Below are positions 28,458 to 38,258 of a stretch of 64,000 nt of DNA, piece after piece. The stretch's first letter is position 1; each line of letters begins with the position of its first letter. The notes beneath the pieces were generated by a model. The model did not search any database. It saw only the letters and a program-made list of their open reading frames with translations, and had not been told where the DNA came from. Position numbers and translations under genes: made by a program. The DNA comes from Pedobacter sp. PLR (lineage in GTDB: Bacteria > Bacteroidota > Bacteroidia > Sphingobacteriales > Sphingobacteriaceae): assembly GCF_026239675.1 (NCBI RefSeq), contig NZ_JAPIVQ010000003.1:310001-374000 (forward strand), written 5' to 3'.

Positions 28458-29150
28458 TTAATCCGGGAGGGATACAAAGTCGATGACAGCACAATAACGG
28501 TACCTTGGGTGAGGTTGAATACTCAAACCAACCGTGTTCAGCTCAGCGGATTTGTTTAAGATCAGTTTTCGGTGTCCCAGGTCCGGAACACCCTTGTCCA
28601 GCAGTAACATACATACGTTTTCCAGGCCGGAATTGAAACCAAAAGCGATACATTCTCCATTAGATCTTTTCGGATATACGGTAGCAACACGTTGGTTTAG
28701 CGTACGCCCGTCTTTAGAAGTATGGCCCGCATAATTGTTTCTGTTTAAGTCTTTTGCATGTGCTCTGGCAACATTACTGAGCGCCCTGTCCGGCCAAAAC
28801 ACCGGAAAATCCTTAACCTGTTGAAGATCTCTTCTCAATGTGCGGTAGTAATTGTCATTTCTGCTCACTTTTAGCTCCTCATAATTACCATATTGCCTTA
28901 CTCTGGTATTGTAGGCATCTACAAAATCCTGAAAATAGGTGTCAAAAAATCTGGCACCATCCATTCTGGCCAGGTTCATGTAAATCACCATATCTTTTTC
29001 TTCGGGAGTCAGATAACTGGCATTACCCGCGGTATTGGCCATTCTCAGCTCTTCTCTGGTCCAGCTGTCATCTGGTGAAAGGATATTAGACTGAGGAGCA
29101 GGGCTGGTAAACGGGAGGGTTAGTAAGAGCGCAAGGGCAATAATCTTCAT
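28458..29150 (-). CDS. Secreted CAP (SCP/PR1) domain protein
   Basis: This 230-residue protein starts with a signal peptide (MKIIALALLLTLPFTSPA) and has a CAP fold in residues ~90-225: LSNVARAHAKDLNRNNYAGH with the conserved His, GECIAFGFNSGLENV, and GHRKLILNKSAELNTVGL. An N-terminal block (LTPEEKDMVIYMNLARMDGARFF) is typical of the bacterial subgroup. CAP proteins are extracellular with lipid-binding, protease-like or unknown roles. It is a single-gene unit. Confidence 0.9.
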   Translation of the reverse strand: MKIIALALLLTLPFTSPAPQSNILSPDDSWTREELRMANTAGNASYLTPEEKDMVIYMNLARMDGARFFDTYFQDFVDAYNTRVRQYGNYEELKVSRNDNYYRTLRRDLQQVKDFPVFWPDRALSNVARAHAKDLNRNNYAGHTSKDGRTLNQRVATVYPKRSNGECIAFGFNSGLENVCMLLLDKGVPDLGHRKLILNKSAELNTVGLSIQPHPRYRYCAVIDFVSLPD

Positions 29151-29333
29151 CTTATCTTTCTTTATTCAGGGCCCGGTTATAATTTAGCGGGTCTCTTTCG
29201 TGCATTAACGCAAAACACAGGCCATTCGGTATAGGCAGGACTATTTTTTTCTTCCATATAGGATTGGAATTCCTTATCCTGCTAAAAAACTCCGGCTTGA
29301 AAATCAGTCAGTAAAGAAAATCCCCTGCAAACA

Positions 29334-29367
29334 AAAAAGGAGTTGTCTGAAAAGACAACTCCTTTTT
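29334..29367 (-). terminator. Terminator of the siderophore receptor gene
   Basis: A perfect 15-bp stem with a GAAA tetraloop has an A/T-run on both sides. It lies 20 bases after the minus-strand stop at 29387. Confidence 0.9.
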
Positions 29368-29386
29368 AAAAATATATTTTAGCGTC

Positions 29387-31795
29387 TTAGAATCTGTAGC
29401 TTAAGGTAGTCATAAATTGTCTTGGTGGAATTGGGTTGATACTGTAGTTCTCATGAACATAGTAATTTAAAGTATTTCCAATATTCGAAACTTTACCCAG
29501 GATAGAGAACTTTTTAAAGTTGTAACCAGCAGATAAATCAAATGTAGTGAAACCTTTAACCGGAATCAGACGTGAGCCGGTAGCACTGGCTAAGTCTGCT
29601 GGTGTATTGTTCCATCCGGCATAACGTTTACCAGTGTAAAATCCGGAAGCACCTAATTTAAGTCCTTTTACGGCGCCTTCACTGAAAGTATAGAATAATG
29701 TTCCATTTGCAGTATGAGCAGTATTTCCTACTAAACGCTCACCTACAATATTACCGTTAGGTAATCCTGATGTTTTGGTGTAGCGCATAAAGTTATAGCT
29801 ATAACCTGCAAGGAAGTTCAATCCTGAAACAATCGTTCCTGATAAATCAACTTCGAAACCGTCACTTGTCGTTTGACCGGCAAATTCTTTTGCGACCGTT
29901 GATTGTCCGTCAGGAAGCACTACACCTTGTACAAAGTCATGGTTAATGATTTTATATACAGATACATTGGCCGTCATTTTTCCATTGAATAAATCATTTT
30001 TTACACCCACCTCATACTGATCGATGATGGAAGCTTTAAGATTTGCACCATTAATATCTACACCATTGTTTGGCGCAAAGTTGTTGGAGTAACTTGCAAA
30101 CAGGGAAGTCGTTTTGAAAGGTTGGTAAACAAGTCCAACTCTTGGAGAGAAAGCCTGATCGTATTTAGCCTTTACTGTAGGAGATTTAATAGTTTCACCT
30201 GTTGCTACTGAATATACATCAGGAGCAGCGATTGCCTGGTAAGAATAACGTAAACCGGCAAGTACTTTTACTTTTTCAGATACCGCAATTAAATCCTGGA
30301 AATAAACACCTACGCGATCTGTTGGCGTTTTTGTAGATCCGGTAATGTTAGTCACCGGCATATCTGTACGTGGCGTAAATTTGTTCGGATCAAGGGTGTT
30401 GATTTTATCATAAACCGTATTTGTGTTTAAGTCAAACTGGTTCACCAGGTTCAGGTAACGATCACCGTCAATACCAACTAATAAAGTATGTTTGATGGTA
30501 CCTGTCTTAAAGAAACCATTTAAGTTTACCTGGCCGGTATAATAATCTTCCGCAGTTTTTGAACGGGTTAACTTACGATCAAGGTCGCCGTTAGCAGCTG
30601 CCTGAATTCTTTCCGAAGAAAAGTAGTTTCTGTTAAAAGATTGGAATGAACCTACTGCGTTTAACTTCCAGTTGTCATTGAACTGGTGGTTTAATTCACC
30701 AGAAGCCGTTCCTTGTTTACCTTTATTATATGCCCATGCGGTATTGAAGAATGCAGAACGTGAGATGTTAGTCGGGATTTTTCCGCCTACAGAGCCAATT
30801 CCAAAATCAGGAGTGAGGTTGTAGTCTAAATAATCACCTTGTACTAAAAGGCTTGTTTTTTTGCTGATGTTATATAATAAGGATGGGTTTACGTAAACAC
30901 GCTCAGATTTCACAGTGCTTCTGTAACTTCTTGCATTCTCATAAGTACCAATTACGCGGAAAGCAAGATCCTTTGTGATCGGACCGTAAATGTCACCGGT
31001 AGGTTTATATAGATCATAGCTACCTGCACGCAGGGATACCTCACCACCATATTCAAATTGTGGTTTTTTAGTTACCATATTTACGATTGCGCCACTGCTT
31101 ACATTTCCGTAAAGCAATGCAGCACTACCTTTCAGCACTTCAACACTTTCTAAAGTACTGGCTTCAGGTAAAGCACCAGAATTTGATCTGGCACCATTTT
31201 TAAAGTAATTGTTGGCACCAAGGCTATAGCCACGGGCAAAAAAGTTATCTCCGGTAGTTCCTCTGGTAGAACCCAGTGCAATACCGTTTACATTTTTCAA
31301 TACATCACTTAAACGGTTTGCTTGTTGATCTCTGATCACTTCTTTACCAATAATGGAAACACTTTGAGGGAGATCCATTGGTTTAATTGCAATCTTACCC
31401 GCACTAACAGGTTTTAGATTTTGAGATTTATAAGATGAAATTACCACTTCATCCAGATCAGCTGAGCTTTCCGAAAGCGTGAAATCTACGGTAGAAGTTT
31501 GTCCTTCTATGACCGTAACTTTTTGAGATTGCACTTTTGAACCAACATAAGAGCACTTAATCGTATAGTTTCCAGCTTTAAGGTTGTTAAAAATGAAAGT
31601 ACCATCTTCCTTTGACAAGGATTTCTTTCCGTTTTCTACGATCTGTAAGTTTACAAATGCAGCAGGTTTTCCATCAATGGTACTTACTTTTCCAGTAATT
31701 GTTCCTCTTACAGGTGCCGAAGCCAATTGGGCAAAAGTGGTATGCGTTATAAATAGAAGTAGCGTAATGTTTAATAAAATGTAAAGTCTCTTCAT
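29387..31795 (-). CDS. TonB-dependent siderophore receptor
   Basis: This 802-residue outer-membrane receptor has a signal peptide (to about residue 22), a CarboxypepD_reg-like domain (about 30-115, GKVSTIDGKPAAFVNLQI), a plug (about 125-240, with the PQSVSIIGKEVIRDQQ typical of siderophore receptors) and a 22-strand barrel ending in TTLSYRF. The GVYFQDLIAVSEKVKVLAGLRY and SIIDQYEVGVKNDLFNGKM segments fit the FhuA/FpvA class. It should import ferric siderophores with TonB energy. Two Fur-like palindromes flank its promoter, which supports iron control. No siderophore biosynthesis or inner-membrane transporter gene is next to it. Confidence 0.93.
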   Translation of the reverse strand: MKRLYILLNITLLLFITHTTFAQLASAPVRGTITGKVSTIDGKPAAFVNLQIVENGKKSLSKEDGTFIFNNLKAGNYTIKCSYVGSKVQSQKVTVIEGQTSTVDFTLSESSADLDEVVISSYKSQNLKPVSAGKIAIKPMDLPQSVSIIGKEVIRDQQANRLSDVLKNVNGIALGSTRGTTGDNFFARGYSLGANNYFKNGARSNSGALPEASTLESVEVLKGSAALLYGNVSSGAIVNMVTKKPQFEYGGEVSLRAGSYDLYKPTGDIYGPITKDLAFRVIGTYENARSYRSTVKSERVYVNPSLLYNISKKTSLLVQGDYLDYNLTPDFGIGSVGGKIPTNISRSAFFNTAWAYNKGKQGTASGELNHQFNDNWKLNAVGSFQSFNRNYFSSERIQAAANGDLDRKLTRSKTAEDYYTGQVNLNGFFKTGTIKHTLLVGIDGDRYLNLVNQFDLNTNTVYDKINTLDPNKFTPRTDMPVTNITGSTKTPTDRVGVYFQDLIAVSEKVKVLAGLRYSYQAIAAPDVYSVATGETIKSPTVKAKYDQAFSPRVGLVYQPFKTTSLFASYSNNFAPNNGVDINGANLKASIIDQYEVGVKNDLFNGKMTANVSVYKIINHDFVQGVVLPDGQSTVAKEFAGQTTSDGFEVDLSGTIVSGLNFLAGYSYNFMRYTKTSGLPNGNIVGERLVGNTAHTANGTLFYTFSEGAVKGLKLGASGFYTGKRYAGWNNTPADLASATGSRLIPVKGFTTFDLSAGYNFKKFSILGKVSNIGNTLNYYVHENYSINPIPPRQFMTTLSYRF

Positions 31796-31803
31796 AGGAG
31801 TTT

Positions 31804-31822
31804 ATTTAGATTAATTCTAGAA
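31804..31822. promoter_or_regulatory. Fur-like box, proximal
   Basis: ATTTAGA-TTAA-TTCTAGAA is a near-palindrome resembling the ATTTAGA-N4-TTCTAAAT type reported for Fur in Bacteroidota (from memory). It lies between the -7 element and the start codon of the siderophore receptor gene. Confidence 0.55.
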
Positions 31823-31827
31823 AGGCG

Positions 31828-31835
31828 CAAATGTA
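31828..31835 (-). promoter_or_regulatory. -7 element of the siderophore receptor gene
   Basis: The minus strand reads TACATTTG, an exact TAnnTTTG match, 32 bases before the start codon. It sits between the two Fur-like boxes. Confidence 0.6.
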
Positions 31836-31863
31836 AGTGCTGATTCTGACAAGTGCAAGAATT

Positions 31864-31882
31864 ATTTAGATTAATTGTAAAT
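31864..31882. promoter_or_regulatory. Fur-like box, distal
   Basis: ATTTAGA-TTAA-TTGTAAAT shares a 15-base identity (TTATTTAGATTAATT) with the proximal box exactly 60 bases away. It covers the region where the -33 element and upstream contacts should be. Confidence 0.55.
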
Positions 31883-32025
31883 AGACTAATGAGGAAAGAG
31901 AAATAGTCTTAGCGCTAAGAATAAGCTTCGCGGAGATCAGGGATAGAGAAGAAATGTAAAAATATTTTCAGTCGGATATAATAAACCGGATAGAAGAGCG
32001 TCTATATATATGAGAGCGTTAATTT

Positions 32026-32059
32026 AGACGGGGAGGTTTCGGAGGAAACTTCCCCGTCT
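32026..32059 (-). terminator. Strong hairpin after adiA
   Basis: A 15-bp GC-rich stem AGACGGGGAGGTTTC/GAAACTTCCCCGTCT (one wobble) has a GGAG loop and lies 12 bases beyond the stop at 32072. The T-run on the minus strand is poor. Confidence 0.65.
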
Positions 32060-32071
32060 TACTTTAAAGAC

Positions 32072-34378
32072 TTATTTTAAACACCAAACATGGTAGGTAT
32101 CGTCTTTCATTTCTGATCCTTCCACCACCTTTTCAAAACCAGGGAACCTTCTTCCCCAATCCTGCAGGCTGCGGATATAGCTTAACCATGGGCCGTCGGC
32201 CGGACCGAAGTTTTCACCCGGCATAATGATTGGAATTCCGGGAGGATAAGGAATAACCCCTACTGCAGAAGTTCTGCCAGCCAATTTATCTAGTGGCAAT
32301 AACTCTACATCGCCCGACATCAGTTTTTGGAAACCAACCCTTGGCGTGGTGACCGGTTTTGGCAACTGACTAAAAGCTGCTGTTTGCCATTTATCCATGT
32401 TGCTTTCTCTCATGGTATGGAACATCTCATCCGCAAGGTCTTTTAGTCCCATCTTTCCATATCGATCAGGATAGTTCGCAGGAAGGTCAGGGATGGTCGC
32501 CGTTAATGGTGCATTTTCATCATAAAATCTTTTGAACTCTAAAAGTGCATTGATCAATGTACCCCATTTCCCCTTAGTATTTCCTACAGAGAACAGGCAA
32601 AGAACCATAAAGTCTGTCGTTCTGGAAGGGATGATTCCTTTCGCATATAAGAAAGATGACAATACAGCCGCGGGGATCCCCCAGGTACTCAATTTACCAT
32701 TATCTTCCATCCCGGGGCATAATATCCCTGCTTTAATCGGGTCTAGCATACACCAGTTTTCGGTCATATGATCGAAGCCATGCCAGGCATCTCCGGGCTT
32801 TAGTACCCAGCATTTCGGATCATGACTCAGCAATTCTTTAGGCGCATCTGCAAAATCTATCTCTTTTCCAGTTGCCGGATCGGTTACCGTTGGGGCATTC
32901 CAGGAACCAAAGAACCAGTCTTTTTTCTGATGGAAAGCACGTTGCGTACGCGCTAATGCCTGACGGAAATCTACGGCCTCATCAATTACATCCTGAATCA
33001 GGATTTCTCCCTGTGGACCATCCATCATCGCCGCACCAATTTCATTAGAAGCGATGATCGCATACAATGGAGAGGTAGTGGACTGTAAAAGATAAGATTC
33101 GTTAAACCGGCTATGTTCAATTGGCTTTCTGCCATTCCTGACATGGATGTAAGAAGATTGCGATAGTGCAGCTAATAATTTATGCGTAGAATGCGTTACA
33201 AATATCGTAGGAGCATCTTTTGGATGATCTTCCGCTTTGCCGCGTAAGCCAAAGCGATCTTTGTATAATGGGTTGAAACGGGCATAAGCATACCAGGCCT
33301 CATCTAAATGGATCTGGTCTACGGTTGGGGCCAGTATACTTTCAAGTTCTTTAGAATTGTAACACATACCATCGTAAGTACTGTTCGTGACCACGGCATA
33401 AACCGGTCTGTCCTGAACGGCTAAATCTTTAAGCGCATGGTTTTTTATTTTCGACTGGATCACCTCCGGAGAAAATTCTTTCGCTGGAATCGGACCGATG
33501 ATCCCAAAACGGTTACGGGTTGGGATAAAGAAAACCGGAATCGCACTCGTCATCGTTAAGGATTGCTCGATGGATTTATGACAATTTCTATCGCATAACG
33601 CGTACTGTCCATCGCTAACCGCAGCCACAAACACCGCTCTGTTAGAACCGGAAGTGCCATTCAGCATGTTGTAACTTAAATGCGAGCCAAATACTTTGGC
33701 TACATAAGCTTCTGATTCTTTAACCGGCCCTTCATGGTCTAGCAGAGAGCCGAGTGGTGTTCTTTCGATCCCGGTATCTGTGCGGAAAAGGTTCTCTCCA
33801 AAGTAATCAAAAAATACTCTTCCTACCGGAGATTTTGTAAAGGCAATCCCACCCTGGTGACCCGGAGCAGCCCAGGAATACTCTGCCGAATTTTCAGTAT
33901 AATTGATTAAGGCTTTAGTAAACGGGGGTAATAGGTTTTCGAAATAATGATGAATCGCAATCTCAATTCTTCCGCCCAGGAAGGAAGCAGTATCTTCCAG
34001 CATCCAGATAAATTCATTAGCCAGGCTCATGGATTCTATGGTAAAGGAATGCTGATCGCCTTTCTCTGCCAATAAGAATACCGGTACAGCAGCATTTCTT
34101 TTTCTGATTTCCGTTAGTAATGCCGTTCCCTGTTGATGGGTAGTATCGTCATTATCGCCTAAAGTCCAGTCCAGCAATACGCAGCTGATCGCCGCGTCAG
34201 AGATAATCACCGATAGGGCATCTTCATAGGAAATCGCTTCGATCACTTCAAAATTACGATCATTCAATTCATTTACCAATGCTCTGACCGCTCTTCCATT
34301 GGCTGTATTTAGAATAAGAAGTTCATCATCGATGATCAGAACTTTTCTTTTGTTGAGTTTATTGATACGTTGAATCAT
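32072..34378 (-). CDS. adiA: Arginine decarboxylase (AdiA type)
   Basis: This 768-residue fold-type-III-like Orn/Lys/Arg decarboxylase has an N-terminal wing domain resembling a receiver (about 1-145), the PLP core and a C-terminal domain. The PLP Lys is at 400 in THSTHKLLAALSQ, and the phosphate loop is GTSGSNR near 241. Segments such as EYSWAAPGHQGG, GENLFRTDTGIERTPLGSLLDH and DRNCHKSIEQ are nearly those of E. coli AdiA (from memory), which makes arginine rather than lysine or ornithine the likely substrate. It converts arginine plus a proton to agmatine and CO2. It lies 12 bases after the antiporter gene. Confidence 0.9.
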   Translation of the reverse strand: MIQRINKLNKRKVLIIDDELLILNTANGRAVRALVNELNDRNFEVIEAISYEDALSVIISDAAISCVLLDWTLGDNDDTTHQQGTALLTEIRKRNAAVPVFLLAEKGDQHSFTIESMSLANEFIWMLEDTASFLGGRIEIAIHHYFENLLPPFTKALINYTENSAEYSWAAPGHQGGIAFTKSPVGRVFFDYFGENLFRTDTGIERTPLGSLLDHEGPVKESEAYVAKVFGSHLSYNMLNGTSGSNRAVFVAAVSDGQYALCDRNCHKSIEQSLTMTSAIPVFFIPTRNRFGIIGPIPAKEFSPEVIQSKIKNHALKDLAVQDRPVYAVVTNSTYDGMCYNSKELESILAPTVDQIHLDEAWYAYARFNPLYKDRFGLRGKAEDHPKDAPTIFVTHSTHKLLAALSQSSYIHVRNGRKPIEHSRFNESYLLQSTTSPLYAIIASNEIGAAMMDGPQGEILIQDVIDEAVDFRQALARTQRAFHQKKDWFFGSWNAPTVTDPATGKEIDFADAPKELLSHDPKCWVLKPGDAWHGFDHMTENWCMLDPIKAGILCPGMEDNGKLSTWGIPAAVLSSFLYAKGIIPSRTTDFMVLCLFSVGNTKGKWGTLINALLEFKRFYDENAPLTATIPDLPANYPDRYGKMGLKDLADEMFHTMRESNMDKWQTAAFSQLPKPVTTPRVGFQKLMSGDVELLPLDKLAGRTSAVGVIPYPPGIPIIMPGENFGPADGPWLSYIRSLQDWGRRFPGFEKVVEGSEMKDDTYHVWCLK

Positions 34379-34390
34379 AGGTTTATTTAT

Positions 34391-35710
34391 TTAATTAGAA
34401 TCAAGTGGATATGCTCCTTTATGGGTACGGTTATAATTGAAAGCGTAAAGTGCAGTAGTAATCAGTACAGAAACGAAAGCACCCAATACGGTAGTAGAAT
34501 CTGAACTTATCACAGACCAGATACAGTAGATAAAGGCAACGCCGATAATACCGATATAAGCATTGCGTTTTTCTCCAAGGTTACCATGACCGATCAGCAT
34601 TAATGCTGCACAGGTATAGATATAAGGGATAACGGTGAAAATTACGGTGATCGAAGAGACCACGCCGAACTGTTTTGCGGCATTTGGCGAGATGGTAGTC
34701 AATTGAAGGATGGTCATCAGGATACCTACAATTATCAAACCCGTTACCGGAATTCCGTCTTTGTTGACTTTGCCGAATATTTTAGGGAACAGACCATCAT
34801 CAGCTGCTGCTTTTGCCGTTTGTCCGGCTACTAAGGTCCAGCCACCAACAGAACCTAAACAGCCCAACATTGCACAGAAAGCCACCACCGCACCGGCAGT
34901 TTTTCCTAAGGCCATCGCTACGGCATCGCCGAAAGGAGAAGAGGAAACCTGTAATTCTGCATTGGGAATCATCCCCATAATTGCAGTGCTGGATAGTATA
35001 TAAGAAACCGCGGCAATTAATACCCCGCCAACGGTAGCAATAGGTACATTCTTTTTAGGATTTTCTACTACTCCGGCAACGACAGAAGCCGTTTCGACCC
35101 CTATAAATGCCCATAACGTAATATTTAACACACTTTGTACGGCGCTAAGCGAGCTTTTTCCACTCACATTCCAGGCCTCCATGTAGGTGCTGCTTTTAAA
35201 CCAGAACCAACCAAATACAGCCACACCGATAATGGGGATTAAGGCTAAAACGGTAGTCACGGCCTGTACTTTGGTCATTAACCGCGGACCAGAGATATTG
35301 ATCAGTACAAATCCCCAAAGAATTCCAATAGAGCAAATCGCAGCGGGAATTGGTTCTTTTAAGAAAGGAAAGAAGTAACTGAGGTAGCCTACACCGACCA
35401 CCACAATGGCGATATTACCCACCCAGGCGGCCACCCAGTACAACATATTGGTCTGGTAACCTAGAAAAGGCCCAAAAGCTCTTCTTGCATACGCATAAGA
35501 ACCACCCGGACTACGGTCTATCGAAGAGATCTTCGCATACACTATAGATAGGGCAATTGCGCCTACAATGGTGATCAGCCAGCCATAAATGGCAATGCCA
35601 CCGGTAGAAGCCAGATTTGCAGGCAGAAGAAATACTCCGGAGCCCATGATGTTCCCTGCAACCATCAGCATTACTGGGATTAAACCAACTTTTTTATTAT
35701 TTTCTGCCAT
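34391..35710 (-). CDS. adiC: Arginine:agmatine antiporter
   Basis: This 439-residue APC-superfamily transporter has 12 hydrophobic helices. Its sequence is very close to E. coli AdiC as I remember it: [68 protein letters not shown] (substrate-path Glu) and [21 protein letters not shown] (gating Trp). It should import arginine and export agmatine, so that the downstream decarboxylase can consume cytoplasmic protons. It leads the adiC-adiA operon with its own -7 element and is divergent from a cation transporter gene. Confidence 0.92.
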   Translation of the reverse strand: MAENNKKVGLIPVMLMVAGNIMGSGVFLLPANLASTGGIAIYGWLITIVGAIALSIVYAKISSIDRSPGGSYAYARRAFGPFLGYQTNMLYWVAAWVGNIAIVVVGVGYLSYFFPFLKEPIPAAICSIGILWGFVLINISGPRLMTKVQAVTTVLALIPIIGVAVFGWFWFKSSTYMEAWNVSGKSSLSAVQSVLNITLWAFIGVETASVVAGVVENPKKNVPIATVGGVLIAAVSYILSSTAIMGMIPNAELQVSSSPFGDAVAMALGKTAGAVVAFCAMLGCLGSVGGWTLVAGQTAKAAADDGLFPKIFGKVNKDGIPVTGLIIVGILMTILQLTTISPNAAKQFGVVSSITVIFTVIPYIYTCAALMLIGHGNLGEKRNAYIGIIGVAFIYCIWSVISSDSTTVLGAFVSVLITTALYAFNYNRTHKGAYPLDSN

Positions 35711-35740
35711 AATGTTTAAGGATTTAGATAGACCCTAAAA

Positions 35741-35748
35741 CAAAGCTA
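35741..35748 (-). promoter_or_regulatory. -7 element of adiC-adiA
   Basis: The minus strand reads TAGCTTTG, an exact TAnnTTTG match, ending 30 bases before the adiC start. A TTTG lies 14 bases further upstream, closer than the usual -33 spacing. Confidence 0.55.
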
Positions 35749-35867
35749 TTGATCCACTTCAACAAATAGGAGTAAGGCGTTGAGCAATGCGTTTCACTTT
35801 AGAATGTGGAACCTAGTTGGGCAGATACAGGTAGGGCTTTTGTGTATTTTGAGGAATTAAATATATT

Positions 35868-36773
35868 ATGGCCCTGACTGAAAACCGACTGATTAAGCTA
35901 TCTATTTATCTGACAGGTGTTTTTGCACTTTTAAGCATCTTTTTTGGCTTGCTGACTGATGCCAAGGCCATTATTTTCGACGGTCTTTTCAGCCTGATTG
36001 GGATGATCCTTTCTATCGCCTCCATCTTCGCCATCCGCTTCATCAGAAAACCAGAAGACCAGGTGCTTCCTTATGGAAGGGCTCATTTTGAACCTTTTAT
36101 CATTCTGATACAATGTCTCGTCATCATCTTCCTCTGTCTATATTCTCTGATTACCGCAACGCTGGATTTTATGCATGGCGGTAGAATTGTAAACCTGGAT
36201 GTCGCCATTGTCTTTTTAATATTTTCTGCTTTTGGATCTCTTGCTATCTGGTTGTATTTCAGGAGAAAAGCGCAGAAAGTAGCTTCTGAGTTTGTGAAAA
36301 TAGAGGCTCTGGAATGGCAACTGGGTACTTTTTTGAGCATCGCGATTTTAATAGGAATGATGGTTGCCTTTATTTTGGACTGGCTGGGTTTCCATGCCTT
36401 TGTACCTTATGTAGATCCTGCACTAGTAATTCTGGCTTCGCTGATTTTTCTCGTCGAGCCAATCCGAACGGGGATCAGGAACCTGAAAGAGCTGCTTTTA
36501 TTTGCTCCCGATGATGAAGTGGAAAGAACTACCAGGGCACTGGTTCAGGAGATTGTGAGTACTAAGAACTTCCTTGATGTGAAAAGCCATATCGCTAAAA
36601 CCGGCAAGCACCATCTGATAGAAATTGATTTTCTTTTACCGGAAGGCTATCCACTCCATTCCGTAGATGAGCTGGATTTAATCCGCGCGGAAGTGTACGA
36701 TGGGATTAAAGATAAAAATAACAACCTATGGCTCACCATTTCTTTCACTGCTCAAAGGCGATGGATGCTCTGA
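35868..36773 (+). CDS. Cation diffusion facilitator family transporter
   Basis: This 301-residue inner-membrane protein has five or six hydrophobic helices and a C-terminal cytoplasmic domain with the CDF alpha-beta fold. Helix 2 carries ITG-FALL to LLTDAKAIIFDGLFSLIGM, with Asp residues in the place of the HxxxD metal site, and LPYGRAHFEPFIIL resembles the conserved YPYGHxxxE. The position usually filled by His in that motif is Arg-Ala-His. Members export Zn, Co, Fe or Mn in exchange for protons; the metal here cannot be named. It is divergent from adiC and followed at 61 bases by a porin gene. Confidence 0.85.
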   Translation: MALTENRLIKLSIYLTGVFALLSIFFGLLTDAKAIIFDGLFSLIGMILSIASIFAIRFIRKPEDQVLPYGRAHFEPFIILIQCLVIIFLCLYSLITATLDFMHGGRIVNLDVAIVFLIFSAFGSLAIWLYFRRKAQKVASEFVKIEALEWQLGTFLSIAILIGMMVAFILDWLGFHAFVPYVDPALVILASLIFLVEPIRTGIRNLKELLLFAPDDEVERTTRALVQEIVSTKNFLDVKSHIAKTGKHHLIEIDFLLPEGYPLHSVDELDLIRAEVYDGIKDKNNNLWLTISFTAQRRWML

Positions 36774-36834
36774 GTTAAGAAAAAGAAGGCCGGGATAAAT
36801 GAACTATATATTATGTACTATCAAAACTGATCAA

Positions 36835-38103
36835 ATGATGCGACTTCTCCTTAAACTGACACCCGTTTTATTGCTCCTTCAAATGCTGGCGATGACCGCT
36901 TTTGCGCAAAAAGATTCCCTGATCCGCAAACGCCTGGATAGTCTGGAAGCCCGCCTGAATTACCTTGACATCAGGTTAAAGAAAAATGCTTCTCCGCCAA
37001 GAACGCAAACCAGAAGTGCGGTAGAATCGGGAAGGTATACCGGTGTGGTTATGGCCGACGATGAAAGTGTTGCCCTGCAGATCGGTGGTTTTATCCAGAC
37101 GGATGCCATTCATGATTTTCACAATAACAACAGCCCTTTAGGCTTTCTCTCTTCCGGAATAGATATTCCCAATGCTAAAAAAAGCAATACAACTTATAGT
37201 GTTGCCGCCAGTCGTTTTAACCTCAGTGGACAAATCCCGATTGAAGGGAAAGCGCTGAAAACAGTTTTGGAGTTTGATCTTTTCAACAGCTCTTTTAGTC
37301 CGAATTTAAGAAATGCTTATGCCGAATATGGGAAGGTACTAGTCGGAATGTACTGGTCTAACTTTATGGATGTAGATGCTTATCCAAATACGCTGGATTA
37401 TAATGGGCCTAATGCGATGACTTCCGGTCGGCAAGTACAGTTTAGGTTAACCCTGCCAGTCAGCAAAACCACAGCAGTAGCATTCGCATTGGAAGACCCT
37501 CAGAGTTTTCTAACCCTGCCGGAGCAATCGGACTTTAAAGCTTTAAAGCAAATACCTGATATTACCGGCAGTATTCAGTACAGTAAAGATGGAAGTCACC
37601 TGCGTTTTGCATCAGTATTACACCCTATTATATACGAAGATGCGCAGCAGAAAAGAGAAAGTAAGCTTGGATACGGCTTAAGTGCGAGTGGCGTATTACA
37701 GCAACCCGGAAATAAGGATAATTTCGTGTTTCAGGCCACTTATGGCAAGGGGATCAGTAAATACATTAACGACATTGGCCCGGATAATTACGATGGGGTC
37801 TATAATCCGGTCAGCGACAACCTGGAAGTATTGGCTGTTTGGGGAGTATCTGCCTCTTATGATCACTGGTGGGCGGATAAATTTAGCTCGACTGCCGGAT
37901 GGGGATATTTAAACCTTGAAAATAAGGGGACTGTTGCAGATCAGAACTTTAAAGCGTCTAATTATGGGATTTTAAACCTGATCTATTATCCAAATAGCTT
38001 TGTAAAAGGTGGTGTTGAATACTTATATGGCAGCAGAAAGAATTTAAACGGCGATTCTGCCAATAATAGCCGAATTCAGCTTACGCTGCAATTCAGATTT
38101 TAG
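36835..38103 (+). CDS. DcaP-like outer-membrane porin
   Basis: This 422-residue protein begins with a signal peptide (RLLLKLTPVLLLLQMLAMTAFAQ), a short coiled-coil stretch (RKRLDSLEARLNYLDIRLKK) and then a barrel that ends in QLTLQFRF. The coiled coil followed by ALQIGGFIQTDAIHDF and GRQVQFRLTLPV matches DcaP-type trimeric porins, which take up dicarboxylates and other small anions. The start at 36835 is chosen because the upstream ATG at 36799 adds residues ahead of the leader. It lies upstream of a DASS transporter and Sdh genes, which fits dicarboxylate entry. Confidence 0.85.
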   Translation: MMRLLLKLTPVLLLLQMLAMTAFAQKDSLIRKRLDSLEARLNYLDIRLKKNASPPRTQTRSAVESGRYTGVVMADDESVALQIGGFIQTDAIHDFHNNNSPLGFLSSGIDIPNAKKSNTTYSVAASRFNLSGQIPIEGKALKTVLEFDLFNSSFSPNLRNAYAEYGKVLVGMYWSNFMDVDAYPNTLDYNGPNAMTSGRQVQFRLTLPVSKTTAVAFALEDPQSFLTLPEQSDFKALKQIPDITGSIQYSKDGSHLRFASVLHPIIYEDAQQKRESKLGYGLSASGVLQQPGNKDNFVFQATYGKGISKYINDIGPDNYDGVYNPVSDNLEVLAVWGVSASYDHWWADKFSSTAGWGYLNLENKGTVADQNFKASNYGILNLIYYPNSFVKGGVEYLYGSRKNLNGDSANNSRIQLTLQFRF

Positions 38104-38258
38104 TTTTTCAGTATCTTAATTTTTTGTTAAGAAATTAAATGTTTCCCTTCTTTTATCTTCATAAAAGGAGCGGAACTTTACATAGAATTATTCTGATAAT
38201 AATCCTCTATTTAGGTAATTATTTATTTCAAAATAAATAAAACCTTTTTCCCTCAATA

